Below are positions 22,474 through 34,260 of a stretch of 64,000 nucleotides of DNA, piece by piece. The notes beneath the pieces are model-generated. The model had not been told where the DNA came from. It was given only the letters and a program-made list of their open reading frames with translations, and searched no databases. Source of the stretch: Thinopyrum elongatum (taxonomy: Eukaryota > Streptophyta > Magnoliopsida > Poales > Poaceae); contig CM022299.1 of the NCBI GenBank assembly GCA_011799875.1, positions 338,790,447 through 338,854,446 of the forward strand. Direction: 5' to 3'. The stretch's first letter is position 1. Each line of letters starts with the position of its first letter. Made by a program: the position numbers and the translations under genes.

Positions 22474-23191
22474 ATGGCCACGTCATCTTATCTTTTCCTG
22501 TTCTTGTAATCTTTTGAACAAGTATGTTAAATTCACGCAATTCCACCCGCTGGGGGTGTATTCAAACTTTGTTGAATGCTGGCTATGAGCTCTTGCTATG
22601 TAAATTAACTTTATTCGCACAAGTTGTGCTCTGCCGGGTTCTGACTTTGTCTTGCTTTTCTGCTCTTTTTGGCTTTTTCCTTTGCCGCCTTTCTTTGGCT
22701 ACCGCCCTGCCAGCCGGACAGCCGCTCTACGGTCTGTGGCTGGGTCCGTTATTTGGCCGTTTAGGAAGACAAGTACTTTGGCCATTTAGAACGTAGCAAG
22801 TCAAATGAGAAGCCGGCCGGCCGGCTGCTCAGCAGCCAGATGGAGGGGCGAGGAGCCGGCTTGGCCTATGTTGATGCTTTTTCCTTAGTCATTTTTCGTG
22901 TGGACACTGTTTCCTGCCTTTAGCTCTTGCCAGCCGGACAGTCGCTCTGCGAGCTGTGGCTTAAGGCAAGAGAGGACTTAGATGTCGGCACACTACTTGT
23001 CAGACTGCAGGCGGCACCAATGTAGGGCAAGGCGGCGAGCCCCCGGGCCGACTGGTCGGACCCGGTGCCAGGCGGAGGAATGAAATAACACACTCTCAGG
23101 CATGAACTTATCATACAGATAAAAAGGGTAGCCCCCGAGTGCTCCTCGAGGGACCCAATGCCTTACGAAAGGTAGCGTGGTACATACTGCA
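22474..23191. other. Convergent 3' region between the Gypsy-2 antisense gene and integrase
   Basis: No gene seen. It holds the presumed polyadenylation regions of both strands (TTGTAATCTTTTGAACAAG at 22504). There are two copies of a segment with GCCAGCCGGACAG and CGCTCT near 22712 and 22930, a perfect palindrome GGCTGCTCAGCAGCC near 22824, and a GCCGGCCGGC run. Confidence 0.5.
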
Positions 23192-24490
23192 TTAACTGTA
23201 AAATCTTTGAAGGAGATTTGCGTTCCATGGGCGCTCCATTTCCTTGCCGGAATCGTCCCTCTTGCGTGCCCTGGGCTTCTGCGCGTCGATGAGGTAGTAG
23301 GAGTCATTGCCCAAGGCTTTGCTGATGATGAAGGGCCCTTCCCAAGGGGCCGAGAGCTTGTGCTGGCTGGCTGTTCGCTGGATCAGCCGGAGCACAAGGT
23401 CCCCCTCTTGGAAGGATTGTGGCTTGACCTTCCGGCTGTGGTAGCGGCGCAGGCCTTGCTGGTAGATAGCGAATCGGCTGAGTGCTAGCAGCCGGCCCTC
23501 TTCCAGCAGGTTGACGCCGTCTTCTCGCGGCTCCTTTGCCTCCGCCTCCGTGTACATGGTGACGCGAGGCGAGTCAAACTCGATGTCAGTTGGGATGACA
23601 GCCTCGGCCCCGTACACGAGGAAGAAGGGAGTGAAGCTGGTCGATTTGTTCGGCGTGGTTCGGAGACTCCAGAGGACGGCCGGTAGCTCCTCGATCCAGC
23701 AGCCGGCCGAGCGCTCCAGCGGCTCGACTAGTCGGGGCTTGATGCCAGACAAGATGAGGCCGTTTGCTCGCTCGACTTGGCCGTTTGACTGCGGATGGGC
23801 GACGGACGCTAAGTCCAGTCGGATGCCCTGCGTCGCGCAGAAACGGGACAAGGTGCCTTTGGCAAAGTTTGTGCCATTGTCGGTGATGATGATGTGCGGT
23901 ATGCCATACCGGATGGTGATATCTGTGATGAAGGTCACCGCAGTCGGACCGTTCAGCTTCTTAATTGGCTTTGCTTCAATCCACTTGGTGAATTTATCCA
24001 CGGCGACCAGCAGATGAGTCATGCCGCCGCGTGCTGTTTTGAACGGGCCCACCATGTCCAGCCCCCAGACGGCAAATGGCCAAGTGAGGGGGATGGTCTT
24101 GAGTGCAGAGGCCGGCATATGTTGCTTGGAGCCGAATTTCTGGCACCCTTTGCACTTCTTGACCAAGTCCTTGGCATCGTCCAAAGCAGTCGGCAAGAAG
24201 AATCCATGGCGGAAAGCTTTGGCGATGAGGGATCTGGAGGCCGCGTGGTGGCCGCATTCGCCTTGATGGATGTCTCTGAGGATTGCCTTGCCTTTTTCTG
24301 GCTCAACGCAACGCTGGAAAATGCCAGTCATGCTGCGTCTGACAAGCTCCCTGTTCACTATCGTGTATGCTGCTGCCCAGCGTTGCACTTGTCGGGCCAA
24401 GGTCTCGTCTGTTGGTAGCTCTCCGCTTACCAGGAAGTTGAGGATGGGCTGCGCCCATGATGGTGCTTTGACCACTGTCATCACGACCAC
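23192..24490 (-). pseudogene. pol: Gypsy-2 integrase
   Basis: Zinc-binding HHCC region (HQGECGHHAASRS... KCKGCQKFG). The core has all three acidic residues: Asp in WGLDMVGPF, Asp in IITDNGTNF, and Glu in HPQSNGQVERANGLI. A C-terminal domain ends GPFIISKALGNDSYYLID and LLQRFYS. About 430 residues are open without interruption, the best preserved part of this element. It is out of frame with the upstream RNase H frame by one shift within about 24490-24560, so it cannot be made from the polyprotein as it stands. Confidence 0.93.
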
Positions 24491-24800
24491 TGGGACCAGG
24501 GCGGTTGTGTTGGGAGGAGGCGGGTTGGAGTCGGCCGCCGTGTTGTGTCGTTGAAGTCCCCGGGCCGACTGCTGCAGCCCCCTGGCCGGGTTCTGAAGTC
24601 CCCGGGCCTGGTGCGACTGCTGCAGTCCCCGAGCCGCCAGCCAGCGTCCCCGGGCCGACTACCGCAGTCCCCGGGCCGGGTGCGACTGCAGCAGTCCTCG
24701 AGCCGCCTGCCGAAGTCCCCCGGCCGGCTGTTGCGGCCCCCGAGTCGGATCCGACTGCTCCGGGAGCAGCCGGCACGAAGATGGACTCTGATTCCGGCGA
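24480..24800. repeat. Repeat-rich linker between second RNase H and integrase of Gypsy-2
   Basis: Degenerate units containing GCAGTCCCCGGGCCG and GACTGC recur roughly every 25-50 bases. On the minus strand they encode Gly/Pro/Thr/Ala-rich text. The frameshift that separates integrase lies at the left edge of this array, where repeat slippage is a likely cause. Confidence 0.7.
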
Positions 24801-26672
24801 AGGCTTGATAGACGGCTTGCGGAGGCATTGGAGGGAGACGCCGGCTGGTATCGCTTGGCGGGTGGAGCCAATCCGTGCCAGGGCATCAGCTTGCTCGTTG
24901 TCGGCTCGTGGCACATGAAGGAACTCGCACCCGTCGAAGTATCCATTGATCTGCTGGACGAGGAAGAGGTAGCTCGCCATGTTTGCATCCTTGCCGTCCC
25001 AGTCGCCAGACGACTGCTGGACTACCAAGTCCGAGTCATCGTAGCACAGTATCCGGTAGATGCCAATCTCTTTGGCCAGTCGGAGCCCGTGGACGAGTGC
25101 CTCGTACTCGGCCATGTTGTTGGAGGCGGCAAAGTGAATTTGCAACATGTACTTGAGCTTGTCGCCTTTGGGAGAGGTGAGGACGATGCCGGCTCCCAAA
25201 CTGGTGCGCATCTTTGAGCCAACAAAGTGCATTCGCCAATGGGTGGAATCCGGTGCCGGCGGCAGGTATTGGGTCTCGGCCCAGTCGACAAGGAAGTCGG
25301 CCAGCGCTTGGGACTTGATGGCGGTACAGGGTTGGTAGAGGATGGTGTGGGGAACTAGCTCGATGGCCCACTTGGCCACCTGGCCCGATGCATCTCTGTT
25401 GCCCATGATCTCGGCGAGTGGTGCAGTGCAGACAACCATGATGGAGTGCTCTTGAAAGTACTGCTTGAGCTTCTTGGCGGCAAAGTACACACCGTAGCAC
25501 ATCTTCTGGTAGTGGGGGTAATTCTACTTGGAGGCCGATAGCACTTCACTCAGGTAGTAGACGGGCCTCTGGACCGGCTGCGCCTTGCCGTCTTCTGGGC
25601 GCTCGACCACGATGATAGTGCTGACCACCCGGCTGGTGGCGGCGATGTAGAGGAACATGGGCTCCTTAGCAGCCAAAGCCGCCAGGACAGGCGGCGTAGT
25701 CAGCATTTTCTTGAGCTGGAGGAAGGCCTCATCCGCCTTGTCGTTCCACTCGAAGTGAGTGGTTTTCTTCATTAGCTGGTACAGGGGAAGAGCCTTCTCG
25801 CCCATCCGACTGATGAAACGGCTGAGGGATGCCAAGCACCCAGTGAACTTCTGGACATCTCGCAGCCGGGTGGGCCTCTCCATCCGCTCAATGGCCTTGA
25901 TCTTCACAGGGTTGCACTCGATGCCGCGTTCTGAGACAAGGAAACCAAGGAGCTGGCCGGCTGGGACTCCGGAGACACACTTTTCTGGGTTTAGCTTGAT
26001 TTGAAAACGGCGCAGATTATCGAAGGTCTCCTTGAGATCCTCCAGGAGGATGCCACGCTTCTCCGTCTTCACCACAATGTCGTCTACATAGACGTGGGCA
26101 TTTCTGCCGAGTTGCTTGAGGAGGCACTTCTGCATGCAACGCTGAAACATGGCACCGGCATTTCTCAGGCCGAATGTCATGGTCAGGTAGCAGAAGGCTC
26201 CGAATGGTGTGATGAAGGCAGTCTTCAGCCGATCGGCCGGGTTCAGCTTGATCTGGTGGTAGCCAGAGTAGGCATCCAAAAAACTCAACAGCTCGCATCC
26301 GGCTGTGGAGTCGATCACTTGGTCTATCCGAGGCAGAGCAAATGGATCTTTGGGGCAAGCTTTGTTGAGGCTGGTGTAGTCAATGCACATGCGCCACTTG
26401 TTCTTCTTCTTCAGTACAAGGACTGGGTTGGCGAGCCATTCTGGAAAGAACACTTCCATGATGAAGCCGGCCGCCAGAAGCCGGGCGATATCTTCGCCAA
26501 CAATCCTTCTCTTCTCTTCTGACAAGCGGCGGAGGGGTTGCTTAACTGGTTTTGCATCTGATCTGACATGCAGCTTGTGCTCGGCGAAATCCGTCGGAAC
26601 ACCCGGCATGTCCTTGGGAGACCATGCGAAGATGTCCCGATTCTCACGGAGGAAATCGACGAGCTCGCTTTC
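24491..26672 (-). pseudogene. pol: Gypsy-2 reverse transcriptase, RNase H and second plant-type RNase H
   Basis: From MPGVPTDFAEHKLHVR (26609) the frame has RT motifs ACPKDPFALPRIDQVID, FLDAYSGYHQI and the catalytic YVDDIVV. The ordinary RNase H follows (ATSRVVSTIIVVERP, then after a TAG at 25524-25526 NYPHYQKMCYGVY). A second, plant-type RNase H comes next (about 25260-24850) with HFVGSK, ASNNMAEYEALVHGLRLA and DSDLVVQQ. In this second domain the first catalytic Asp is Val (codon 25221-25223); Gypsy-3 keeps Asp. The TAG at 25524 replaces a Gln that Gypsy-3 retains. Confidence 0.93.
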
Positions 26673-27764
26673 CTATTTACTGTAGAGGTGGGCCCCCATG
26701 ACAGCGAACCTCTTCGGGTGCTCAGGGTCCAAGGGAATCTTCTTGGTTTCTTTGGCCGGCTGGAAAGAGCCTTGGGCCTCCGACTCCTTGGGATCTGGTG
26801 ATAGGTCCGGCTGCTTGCCGGCCATGGCCACAACCCGGTTAAGGAGCCGCCTTTCTGCAGCGATGACAAGGGACTCGGCCAGCCGACTGCTGGCAGCAGC
26901 ACACAGGGCCGACTTCTGGTAGTCGCCGGCTACGGTGATAATGCCCTTGGTGCCCGGCATCTTCATCTTGAGGTAGGCGTAGTGCGGCACTACCATGAAC
27001 TTGGCCAGAGCAGGCCGGCCAAGGAGCGCATGGTAGGGGCTCTCTAGGTCCACCACCTCGTACTAGATTGGCTCGCGGTGGAAGTGATCTTTGTCTCCGA
27101 AGAGGACATCTATCTTGATCTTGCCAATTGGAGAGTAGGAAAGGCCAGTTACAATGCCATGGAAGACAGTCCGGCTGGGCTGGAGCTGCTTCTCCTTGAC
27201 GCATAGCTTCTCCAGGGTGTCATGGTAGAGGATGTTGATGCTGCTACCGCCGTCTATCAGAACTCGGGAGAAGCGACAGGCTCGCCGCTCCGTTGAAAAG
27301 GTGGCATCCAGCACCAGGGCGTAGGAACCCGGAGAAGGCATCACCTCCGGGTGGTCAGCGCGGCTCCAGCTGATGGGCCTCTCGGACCAGTGCATGAACT
27401 CTGGGACCTCAGAAGCGCCCGTGTTCACCTCATGGTGCTACTTATGCCGACTGTGCCTGTAGGCTCCGTGTTCTTCGGGGAATTCATCTTGAATTGCGCC
27501 GACGGGGCGGGCCGCCGGCTGCTGAGGAGGCGGAGCCGGCGGGCCAGCAGGCGGAGGTGGTGGTCCTTCGCCTTTGGCAATGCGGCTGAGCCAGTGGCAC
27601 TTCTGGGTGGTGTGGTTGGACGGCTTCGCACCGCTGTGGAACTTGCAGGGAGCATCAAGGGTTTGCTCAAAGGAGAAAGCGGGCAACCAAGCAGGCTTGC
27701 CGCCTTTTTGACGCTTGGGGCCGGGCTGCCCTTCCGGCTGTTGGTCTTCAACTGCTGCCACCTG
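26673..27764 (-). pseudogene. pol: Gypsy-2 gag C-terminus and protease
   Basis: In one frame with stops at 27438-27440, 27063-27065 and 26673-26675, all TAG. The gag end has CKFH... HTTQKC, a zinc-knuckle-like Cys/His set of the Tat type, then a Pro-rich stretch. The aspartic protease is marked by LIDGGSSINIL (27236-27259 and on) and closes near ALLGRPALAKFM. The last TAG, between protease and reverse transcriptase, stands at the same aligned codon as a TAG in Gypsy-3 (60461-60463). Confidence 0.88.
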
Positions 27765-29363
27765 CTAGCTGGTGGAAGCCGGCTGCTGGGCCATGCGTTT
27801 GTTGTCATTCGACTGCTGGCGCCGACTGGAGTCGCCAGCAGGCGTCTGAGGGTCCGGAGGGAGCATCTTTCCAGACGCGTCCACTCGGAGCTCCGACTTC
27901 ATGGAGGAGTCAACAGTGGCGTACTTGTCCGCTATGATTAGCAGCTCGTCGAGTGTGGCCGGCTCGTCAGAGAGGAGTCGGTGCTTGAGTAAGGTGCCCT
28001 CTCGGCACCCGATAGTGAAGTATTCTATGGCTTGCACCTCATGCACCCCTTCGCAGGAGTTGCGCAGTTCGGCCCACCACATCAAGTACTCGCGGGTGGA
28101 CTCGATTGGGCCTTGGACGCACAGGGAGAGCTGGCGAGGCTTGGGTGGCCGCTTGTAGGTGCTGGTGAAGTTGCGGATGAAAACTTCGATAAAGTCCAGC
28201 CAGCTGTTGACACTGTAGGGCTTGAGGCTGTTCAGCCATGTCCGGGCCGTGCCCTGGAGCATGAGCGGAACGTACTTCACGGCAACACGCTTGTTGCCAA
28301 TTGCTATGCAGACGGCGATGGAGTAGTCAACCAGCCAATCCTCTGGCTTCACGGAACCGTTGTACTTGGGAGTGTCTCGAGTAAGCGAGAATCCTTTGGG
28401 GAAGGGCTTGTCATGAATGCGGGGGCCGAAACAAGGCAGGCCAATCGCATCTTCTTCTTCTAACGCCAGGGATCGAGCCAAGCGGTCGATCCGGTAGCGG
28501 GCGTCGTTTTCTCCGACTCCTTCACGGGGGCCCAGCCGGCCTCCAAGAGTCAGATGCTCAACGGGCGGCGAAGAGGCGTGCCTCTCCCTGCGCGGGGGAG
28601 GCGGACGATCGTCCCGCCGTTCTACTGCTCGTGGGCGGCCGTCTTGGTCGCGCTCGACGGTGATGCATGTGCGGCTGTGGTTAACAGCCGGCTCTTGGTC
28701 TCCTCGATCGCGGGCGCCATCTGTCGGTGTCCGGGAGGTCGCGCCGTGCTCTCAGCGAGGGGGAAGGTTCCCGGCCTGCAAGCCGGGTTCCACCACACGG
28801 CGGCCGGCTTCTTGCTGCGCGACGGCCGCGTCGATGAGCTGCTGGACGCGCTCCGTCATGCAGCGACGCTCGTCGCCCTCCAAGCGGTCCAGCTCATCTG
28901 CTGCCGCCTGGGCGGCGCGTAAGTTCTCCATTGGCGTGGCGTAGACTGGGCGGTCGGCCCCCAGCATGCTGGCGATGGCCGCGCCATGCTGCCAAACCGT
29001 GCCCGCGCGACTGGGGTCGCTAGCAGCCGGCGTGCCACAGACGGCGCGGTCGATCTCGCGCTGGTAGGCCTCGGTGAGGCGTCTCATGGCTGCCAACTTG
29101 TTGGCGCTGTCGAGGAGTGCGACGCGGCACGCCTCCAATGTTTCACCACTCGCACCGGGTGCCACGGGTGCGGACAGGTCTCGCATTGCAGCCCGCAACG
29201 GGTCCCGGTCGGCCTCGCCGGGGGCTCCATCATGGCTGATGACCAGCACCTCGGCGACGGTGCTAGTGCTGGTGCTGCCGTCAGCAGCAGGGAGCGGGTC
29301 ATCAAAGATCACTACGTCACCGGAGAAGGTATCAGAAGGCGCGGCGTCGGCGTCGATGACCAT
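27765..29363 (-). pseudogene. gag: Gypsy-2 gag
   Basis: The frame is open from inside the LTR; the first internal in-frame ATG is at 29363. The N-terminal part is acidic. It holds a helical segment (PMENLRAAQAAADELDRLEG) and is broken by a TGA at 28752-28754. From 28481 the retrotransposon gag domain is plain: KPEDWLVDYSIAV, VKYVPLMLQGTARTWLNSL and FIRNFTSTYKRPP. A TAG at 27765-27767 separates it from the protease part. Gag would assemble particles. The start codon choice is uncertain. Confidence 0.85.
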
Positions 29364-29665
29364 GTCGACGGGTGGGTCGGTGGAGCCAATAGACTCCAGG
29401 TCAGAGGCTGGCTCGCTGGTGATGTGAAGCTTGCCGAGGGGGTCAACAAGGCAGCTCTCGGAGCTGGCTGCGCCCGCGTTGGGTGCGGGCTCGTCGGAGA
29501 GGCGGATCCCGTCGATGACGTCAGCGAGGCAGCACGTGGCACAGGCGGCTTCCACGCCACGCAGCGTGTCGGCGCAAATGCCGTCGGGCGCGCCGGGCTG
29601 GCTGTGCTCGCCAGGAAGGAAGAGGGTTCCCGTCCAGAATGTGTTTTCGGACGACGGTGCACCTT

Positions 29666-29683
29666 GCCCCACGGTGGGCGCCA
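29666..29683 (-). other. Primer-binding site of Gypsy-2
   Basis: On the minus strand TGGCGCCCACCGTGGGGC, two bases from the LTR. The same sequence serves Gypsy-3 at 63491-63508. Confidence 0.9.
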
Positions 29684-29685
29684 AA

Positions 29686-30787
29686 TATCGGGGATATCGT
29701 GCGACATATGCTAGGGGGTGGCTTATCATGGATGGGGACAAGAGTACGTCGCCGGGCTCTAGAAGCGGGAGTGAGCGAGACCGCATACGCCTACGAATCT
29801 TACCCAGGTTTGGGGCTCTCCTCGGAGATAACACACCTAGTCCTGCTCTGCGGGGTCTCCGCATGATGACTATGATCAACAAGGTAGCTACAAGCTTGCT
29901 CCTTGAGCTGTTTCGGCTAGAGGAGGGAGAAGGGCAAGGCTAGCTCTACTCCTCGCTCTATGTGTGTGTGTGAATGGCGTGGGTGCTGAGCCCTTTGCAT
30001 GGGTGAGCCTGGGGGGTTTATATAGGCCTACCCCCCAGGGGTACAATGGTAATCCAGCCAGGTGTAGGACCCGGCCGTCAGCGTCTCTGGCTGCCGGCTT
30101 CACCGCCGACCGCTGGGGCCTGCCGCCTGGTGGGCCATGTTGACTGCTTTATGTTGTAGCCTCGCCCTCGATGACGAAGGCTTGATCGAGGGGAACGTGG
30201 TTACATTCCTGCCACCTGACAGGTACTCGCTGTAGCCATACCCCGTCTCGTCTGGTTAATGGTGCACAGACTCCAAGGGGGAGGAGGGCCGCCTGCTAGG
30301 ACTCGGCCCTCCCTTGTTGCCGCCTGCTGGAGGGTTGCCGCCTTCTGGTGGCTCGCGGACAGGTAGGGCCCGTCGCCTGCGGGCCGTACCGACCGCCCGT
30401 CGTGGGAGCGTGGCTCCCTCTAGCGCTAATGACGTCACAGACTATGCGGCAATAGTGCCGCGGTGGGCGGGGGGTGTCCACCCAGTACACAGCTCTGTGG
30501 CCACGTCCCATCCTGGATTCGGGGGTGGCAGGCTACACTGCAGCCATGCCTTGTCTTGTCGTGGTGATGTGGTGCTGACTTCGAGGGGACGAGGGGCCGT
30601 TTGCCCGGAGTCGGCTTCCTCGTGGCCGCCTTCCATGGTCATGCCGCCTTCTAGCAGCCGGTCACTTGGACCAGCCGGCCCAAGAAGGCGGTCGTGCTTC
30701 CGGAAGGTGTGAGGGGCACAGCCAGCCCCGATGTCTCAAAATACCATGGGGGACTGATGTGGCTACGCATGATCATTTACTCTGACA
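29686..30787 (-). repeat. 5' LTR of Gypsy-2 (1102 bp) with TATA box
   Basis: Equal in length to the left LTR. Its inner end reads TATCGGGG where the left LTR has TGTCGGGG, so the conserved terminal dinucleotide is mutated. A minus-strand TATA box (CCTATATAAACC) lies near 30016-30027, the right sense to drive gag-pol. Confidence 0.95.
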
Positions 30788-32183
30788 CTGATCCTTCTGA
30801 AGGAGACGAAACTGAACATCCTGATATGCATTTGATATATGTGGATGAAATTTGTGGATTATTTAAGCTTGCAGGTTTATCCAGAGATGAAGCTAAGAAG
30901 AAGGTTTTCCCTTTATCTTTGAAGGGAAAAGCATTGACATGGTATAGGCTATGTGATGATATTGGATCTTGGAACTGGAATCGATTGAAATTGGAATTTC
31001 ACAAAAAAAAAATTATCATATGTATCTAGTTCATCGTGATCGGAATTATATATATAAATTTTGGCCTTGTGAAGGAGAAAGTATCACTCTAGCTTGGGGG
31101 AGGCTTAAGTCAATGTTATATTCATGCCCCAATCATGAGCTCTCTAGAGAAATTATCATTCAGAATTTTTATGCTCGACTTTCTCATAATGATCAATCCA
31201 TGCTCGATACTTCTTGTACTGGTTCTTTTATGATCAAGACTATTGAATTCAAGTGGGATCTTTTGGAAAGGATTAAATGCAACTCTGAAGATTGGGAACT
31301 CGATGAAGGTAAAGAGTCAGGTATTAAGCTTGAGTTTGATTGTGTTAAATCTTTTATGAATACCGATGCTCTTCACAAGTTTAGCACTTAATATGGACTT
31401 GACTCTGAGTTAGTAGCCTCTTTCTGTGAATCATTTGCTACTCATGTTGATATCCCTAAGGAGAAGTGGTTTAAATATCATCCCCCTATTAAAGAAGAAA
31501 TCAAAGAACCGGTAATAGCTAAAGATGAAACTATCATTTACAATGTTGATCTAGTTGTGCCTACTGCTTATATTGAAAAACCACCTTTCCCTGTTAGGAT
31601 AAAGGAACATGCTAAGGTATCAACTGTGGTTCGCAAAAGTAATATTGAAATACCTAAACCCTCTGAGCAAATTAAAGTAGAACCTAGTGTTGCTATGGTT
31701 AAAGATCTCTTGGTAGAAAATAGTGATGGGCATGTTATTTACTTCTGTGATGAAGCTGCTAGAATTGCTAAACCCGATGAAAAAGATAAACATAGAGTTG
31801 TTGTTGGCATGCCTGTTGTCTCAGTTAACATAGGAGATCACTGTTATCATGGTTTGTGTGACTTAGGTGCTAGTGTGAGTGCTATTCCTTTTACCTTATA
31901 TCAACAAATTACGAATGATATAGCACCCGCTGAAATAGAAGACATAGATGTTACTATTAAACTTGCTAATAGAGACACCATCAGACAACTTGGGATTGTT
32001 AGAGATGTTGAAGTCTTGTGTGGGAGAATAAAATATCCTACTGATTTTCTAGTCCTTGGTTCCCCACAAGATGACTTTTATCCCATTATCTTTGGTAGAC
32101 CTTTATTGGACAATGTCAATGCTACTATAGATTGCATTAACAAACTATCAGTGTTAGCTTTCGTGATGAGTCTCATGAATTAA

Positions 32184-33520
32184 ATTTCTCCAAGTTTAGT
32201 AGACAACCCCATAATAAAGAATTACATAGTAAGGATGAAATAATTGGTCTTGCTTTTATTGCCATGCCTCCTACTGATCCACTAGAAAAATATTTGCTAG
32301 ACTATGAAAATTATATGCACTTACGTGAAAGAAATGAAATAGATAAAATATTCTTTGAACAACAACCTCTCCTAAAACACAATTTGCCTATTGAAACTCT
32401 TGGAGGTCCTCCTCCACCTAAAGGTGATCCTGTGTTTGAATTCAAACAATTGCCAGACACTTTGAAATATGCTTATCTTGATGAGAAAAAGATATATCCT
32501 GTTATTATTAGTGCTAACCTTTCAGAACATGAAGAAGAAAGATTATTAAAAATTCTGAAGAAGCACCGTGCTGCTATTGGATATACTCTTGATGGTCTTA
32601 AGGGCATTAGTCCCACTCTCTGGCAGCACAAAATTAATATGGAACCTGATGCTAAACCCGTTGTTGATCACCAACGACGATTGAATCCTAAGATGAAAGA
32701 AGTGGTGAGAATTGAAATACTAAAACTTCTGGAAGCAGGTATAATCTATCCCATAGCTAATAGTAGATGGGTAAGTCTTGTTCATTGTGTCCCTAAGAAG
32801 GGAGGTATTACCATTGTTCCTAATGATAAAAGTGAACTCATTCCACAAAGAATTGTTACTGGCTATAGAATGGTAATTGATTTTAGAAAATTAAATAAAG
32901 CTACTAGAAAAGATCATTACCCTTTGCCTTTTATTGATCAAATGTTGGAAAGACTATCTAAGCACACACTTTTGCTTTCTTGATGGATATTCTGGTTTCT
33001 CTCAAATACCTGTTTCACAACCCGATCAAGATAAAACTACCTTTACTTGTCCTTTTGGAACCTATGCTTATAGACCTATGCCTTTTGGTTTATGCAATGC
33101 ACCTGCTACCTTTCAAAGATGTATGACTGCTATATTCTCTGATTTTTGTGAAAAGATTGTTGAGGTTTTCATGGATGATTTTTCCGTTTACGGAACTCCT
33201 TTTGATGATTGCTTAAGCAACCTTGATCGAGTTTTGCAGAGATGTGAGCAAACTAATCTTGTCTTGAATTGGGAGAAGTGCCACTTTATGGTTAATTAAG
33301 GTATTGTCTTGGGGCATAAAATTTCTGAACGAGGCATTGAGGTGGATAAAGCTAAAGTTGATGCAATTGAGAAAATGCCATGTCCTAAAGATATTAAAGG
33401 TATTCGTAGTTTCCTTGGTCATGCTGGTTTCTATAGGAGGTTTATTAAAGACTTATCTAAAATTTCTAGGCCTCTTACTAATCTTTTACAAAAGGATGTT
33501 CCATTTTTTTATGATGATTG
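32184..33520 (+). pseudogene. pol: Gypsy-1 reverse transcriptase, interrupted by CACTA-B
   Basis: Reverse transcriptase of the Ty3/gypsy class: RMVIDFRKLNKATRKDHYPL, then (after a shift near 32960) DGYSGFSQIPV, the fingers/palm text YRPMPFGLCNAPATFQRCM, and the catalytic FMDDF near 33168. The start of the connection domain, SFLGHAGFYRRFIKDLS, follows. A TAA at 33297-33299 breaks the frame. CACTA-B enters at 33521 within the codons between the connection domain and RNase H. Confidence 0.92.
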
Positions 33521-33539
33521 CACTACTGCGGGATGCTGC

Positions 33540-34260
33540 TAACGCGACACTACAATCAGAGACCCTTTGACGAAACTATGTGCGATGCATTAATCGCAAA
33601 CGATGATGTAAAAAACCATCAAAAAAGATGCAAAACATTTGCGATGGCGGATACATCAAACACGGTTCAGATTTTAGTTGCGTGTGCGATGCAGGGCATA
33701 CGGTTGGTCCATACGAACTGTTTGCAATGAGACAGAACAACAGAAACGGGCAGCCATATCAAGGTGTGTGCGATATACGGCATACAGTTCGCTCCGATGA
33801 ACTGTTTGCTATTAGGGAATGCAATAGAAACGGTTAGCCAGATCAAGGTGTGTGTGATATACGACATACGGTTTACTCGGATGAACTGTTTTCGATTAGG
33901 GAACACAACAGAAATGGTTCAACTTAACAAGATGTGTGTGATATGCGGCATACAGTTCACATAGATGAACTATTTGCGATGAGCCAAAAGAACACAAACA
34001 ATTCGTGTAAACAGGATGTGTGTGATACCCGGCAAACAGCCCACTCGGATGAACTATTTGCGATGAGAAAATATAACGCAGACGGTTACTACTGTTAATT
34101 CGTGTGCGATTCTGTGTGTACAAAAAACTTTTAAAAATGCAAACTAGTTGCTTGCGGTGGCTAGAAGTATCGCACACGATGCGTCTGCGAGTACTCGTGT
34201 GCGATGATTAGTAAGTTACACATACGTTTCCTTATGTTAACACGTGTGTGATAGATAACA
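33540..34260. repeat. Left subterminal repeats of CACTA-B (~84-bp units)
   Basis: Units with GTGTGTGATATACGGCATAC and GATGAACTGTTTGCGAT recur near 33710, 33796, 33880, 33965 and 34046, a spacing of about 84. The sixth is partial. These are the likely transposase-binding repeats. Confidence 0.88.

Larger units (their letters stand above)
16920..30787 (-). mobile_element. Tat-type Ty3/gypsy retrotransposon (Gypsy-2), 13,868 bp, both LTRs present
   Basis: Two 1102-bp LTRs flank a minus-strand gag-pol (29363 to 23192) and a plus-strand antisense gene (18689-22473). The primer site is next to the right LTR. The five-base duplication CTGAT occurs at 16915-16919 and 30788-30792. A second plant-type RNase H after the usual one, and an antisense gene near the 3' LTR, mark the Tat lineage (Grande, RIRE2, Retand). 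I count about 52 differences between the LTRs (about 4.7%). Gag-pol keeps one frame but has five in-frame stops inside it and one frameshift. Confidence 0.95.
16776..32183 (+). pseudogene. gag: Gypsy-1 gag and protease, split by Gypsy-2
   Basis: The N-terminus (ATG at 16776, MENHPLRGLFGVFSPPPEAR) runs to 16919. It resumes at 30793 after Gypsy-2 with the retrotransposon gag core (FKLAGLSRDEAKKKVFPLSL, then GKALTWYRL). A slip in an A tract near 31005-31015 changes frame, and a TAA lies at 31389-31391. The protease follows at about 31800-32100 with the active-site motif DLGASVSAIP and IIFGRPLL near its end. A further frameshift near 32150-32180 leads into the reverse transcriptase. The true coding segments are 16776-16919 and 30793-32183; the span between is Gypsy-2. 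Gag forms particles and the protease cuts the polyprotein. It is inactive as it stands. Confidence 0.88.

Noticed and set aside
23192..24490. Plus-strand frames opposite integrase
   Set aside because: They are shadows of the integrase frame without independent support.
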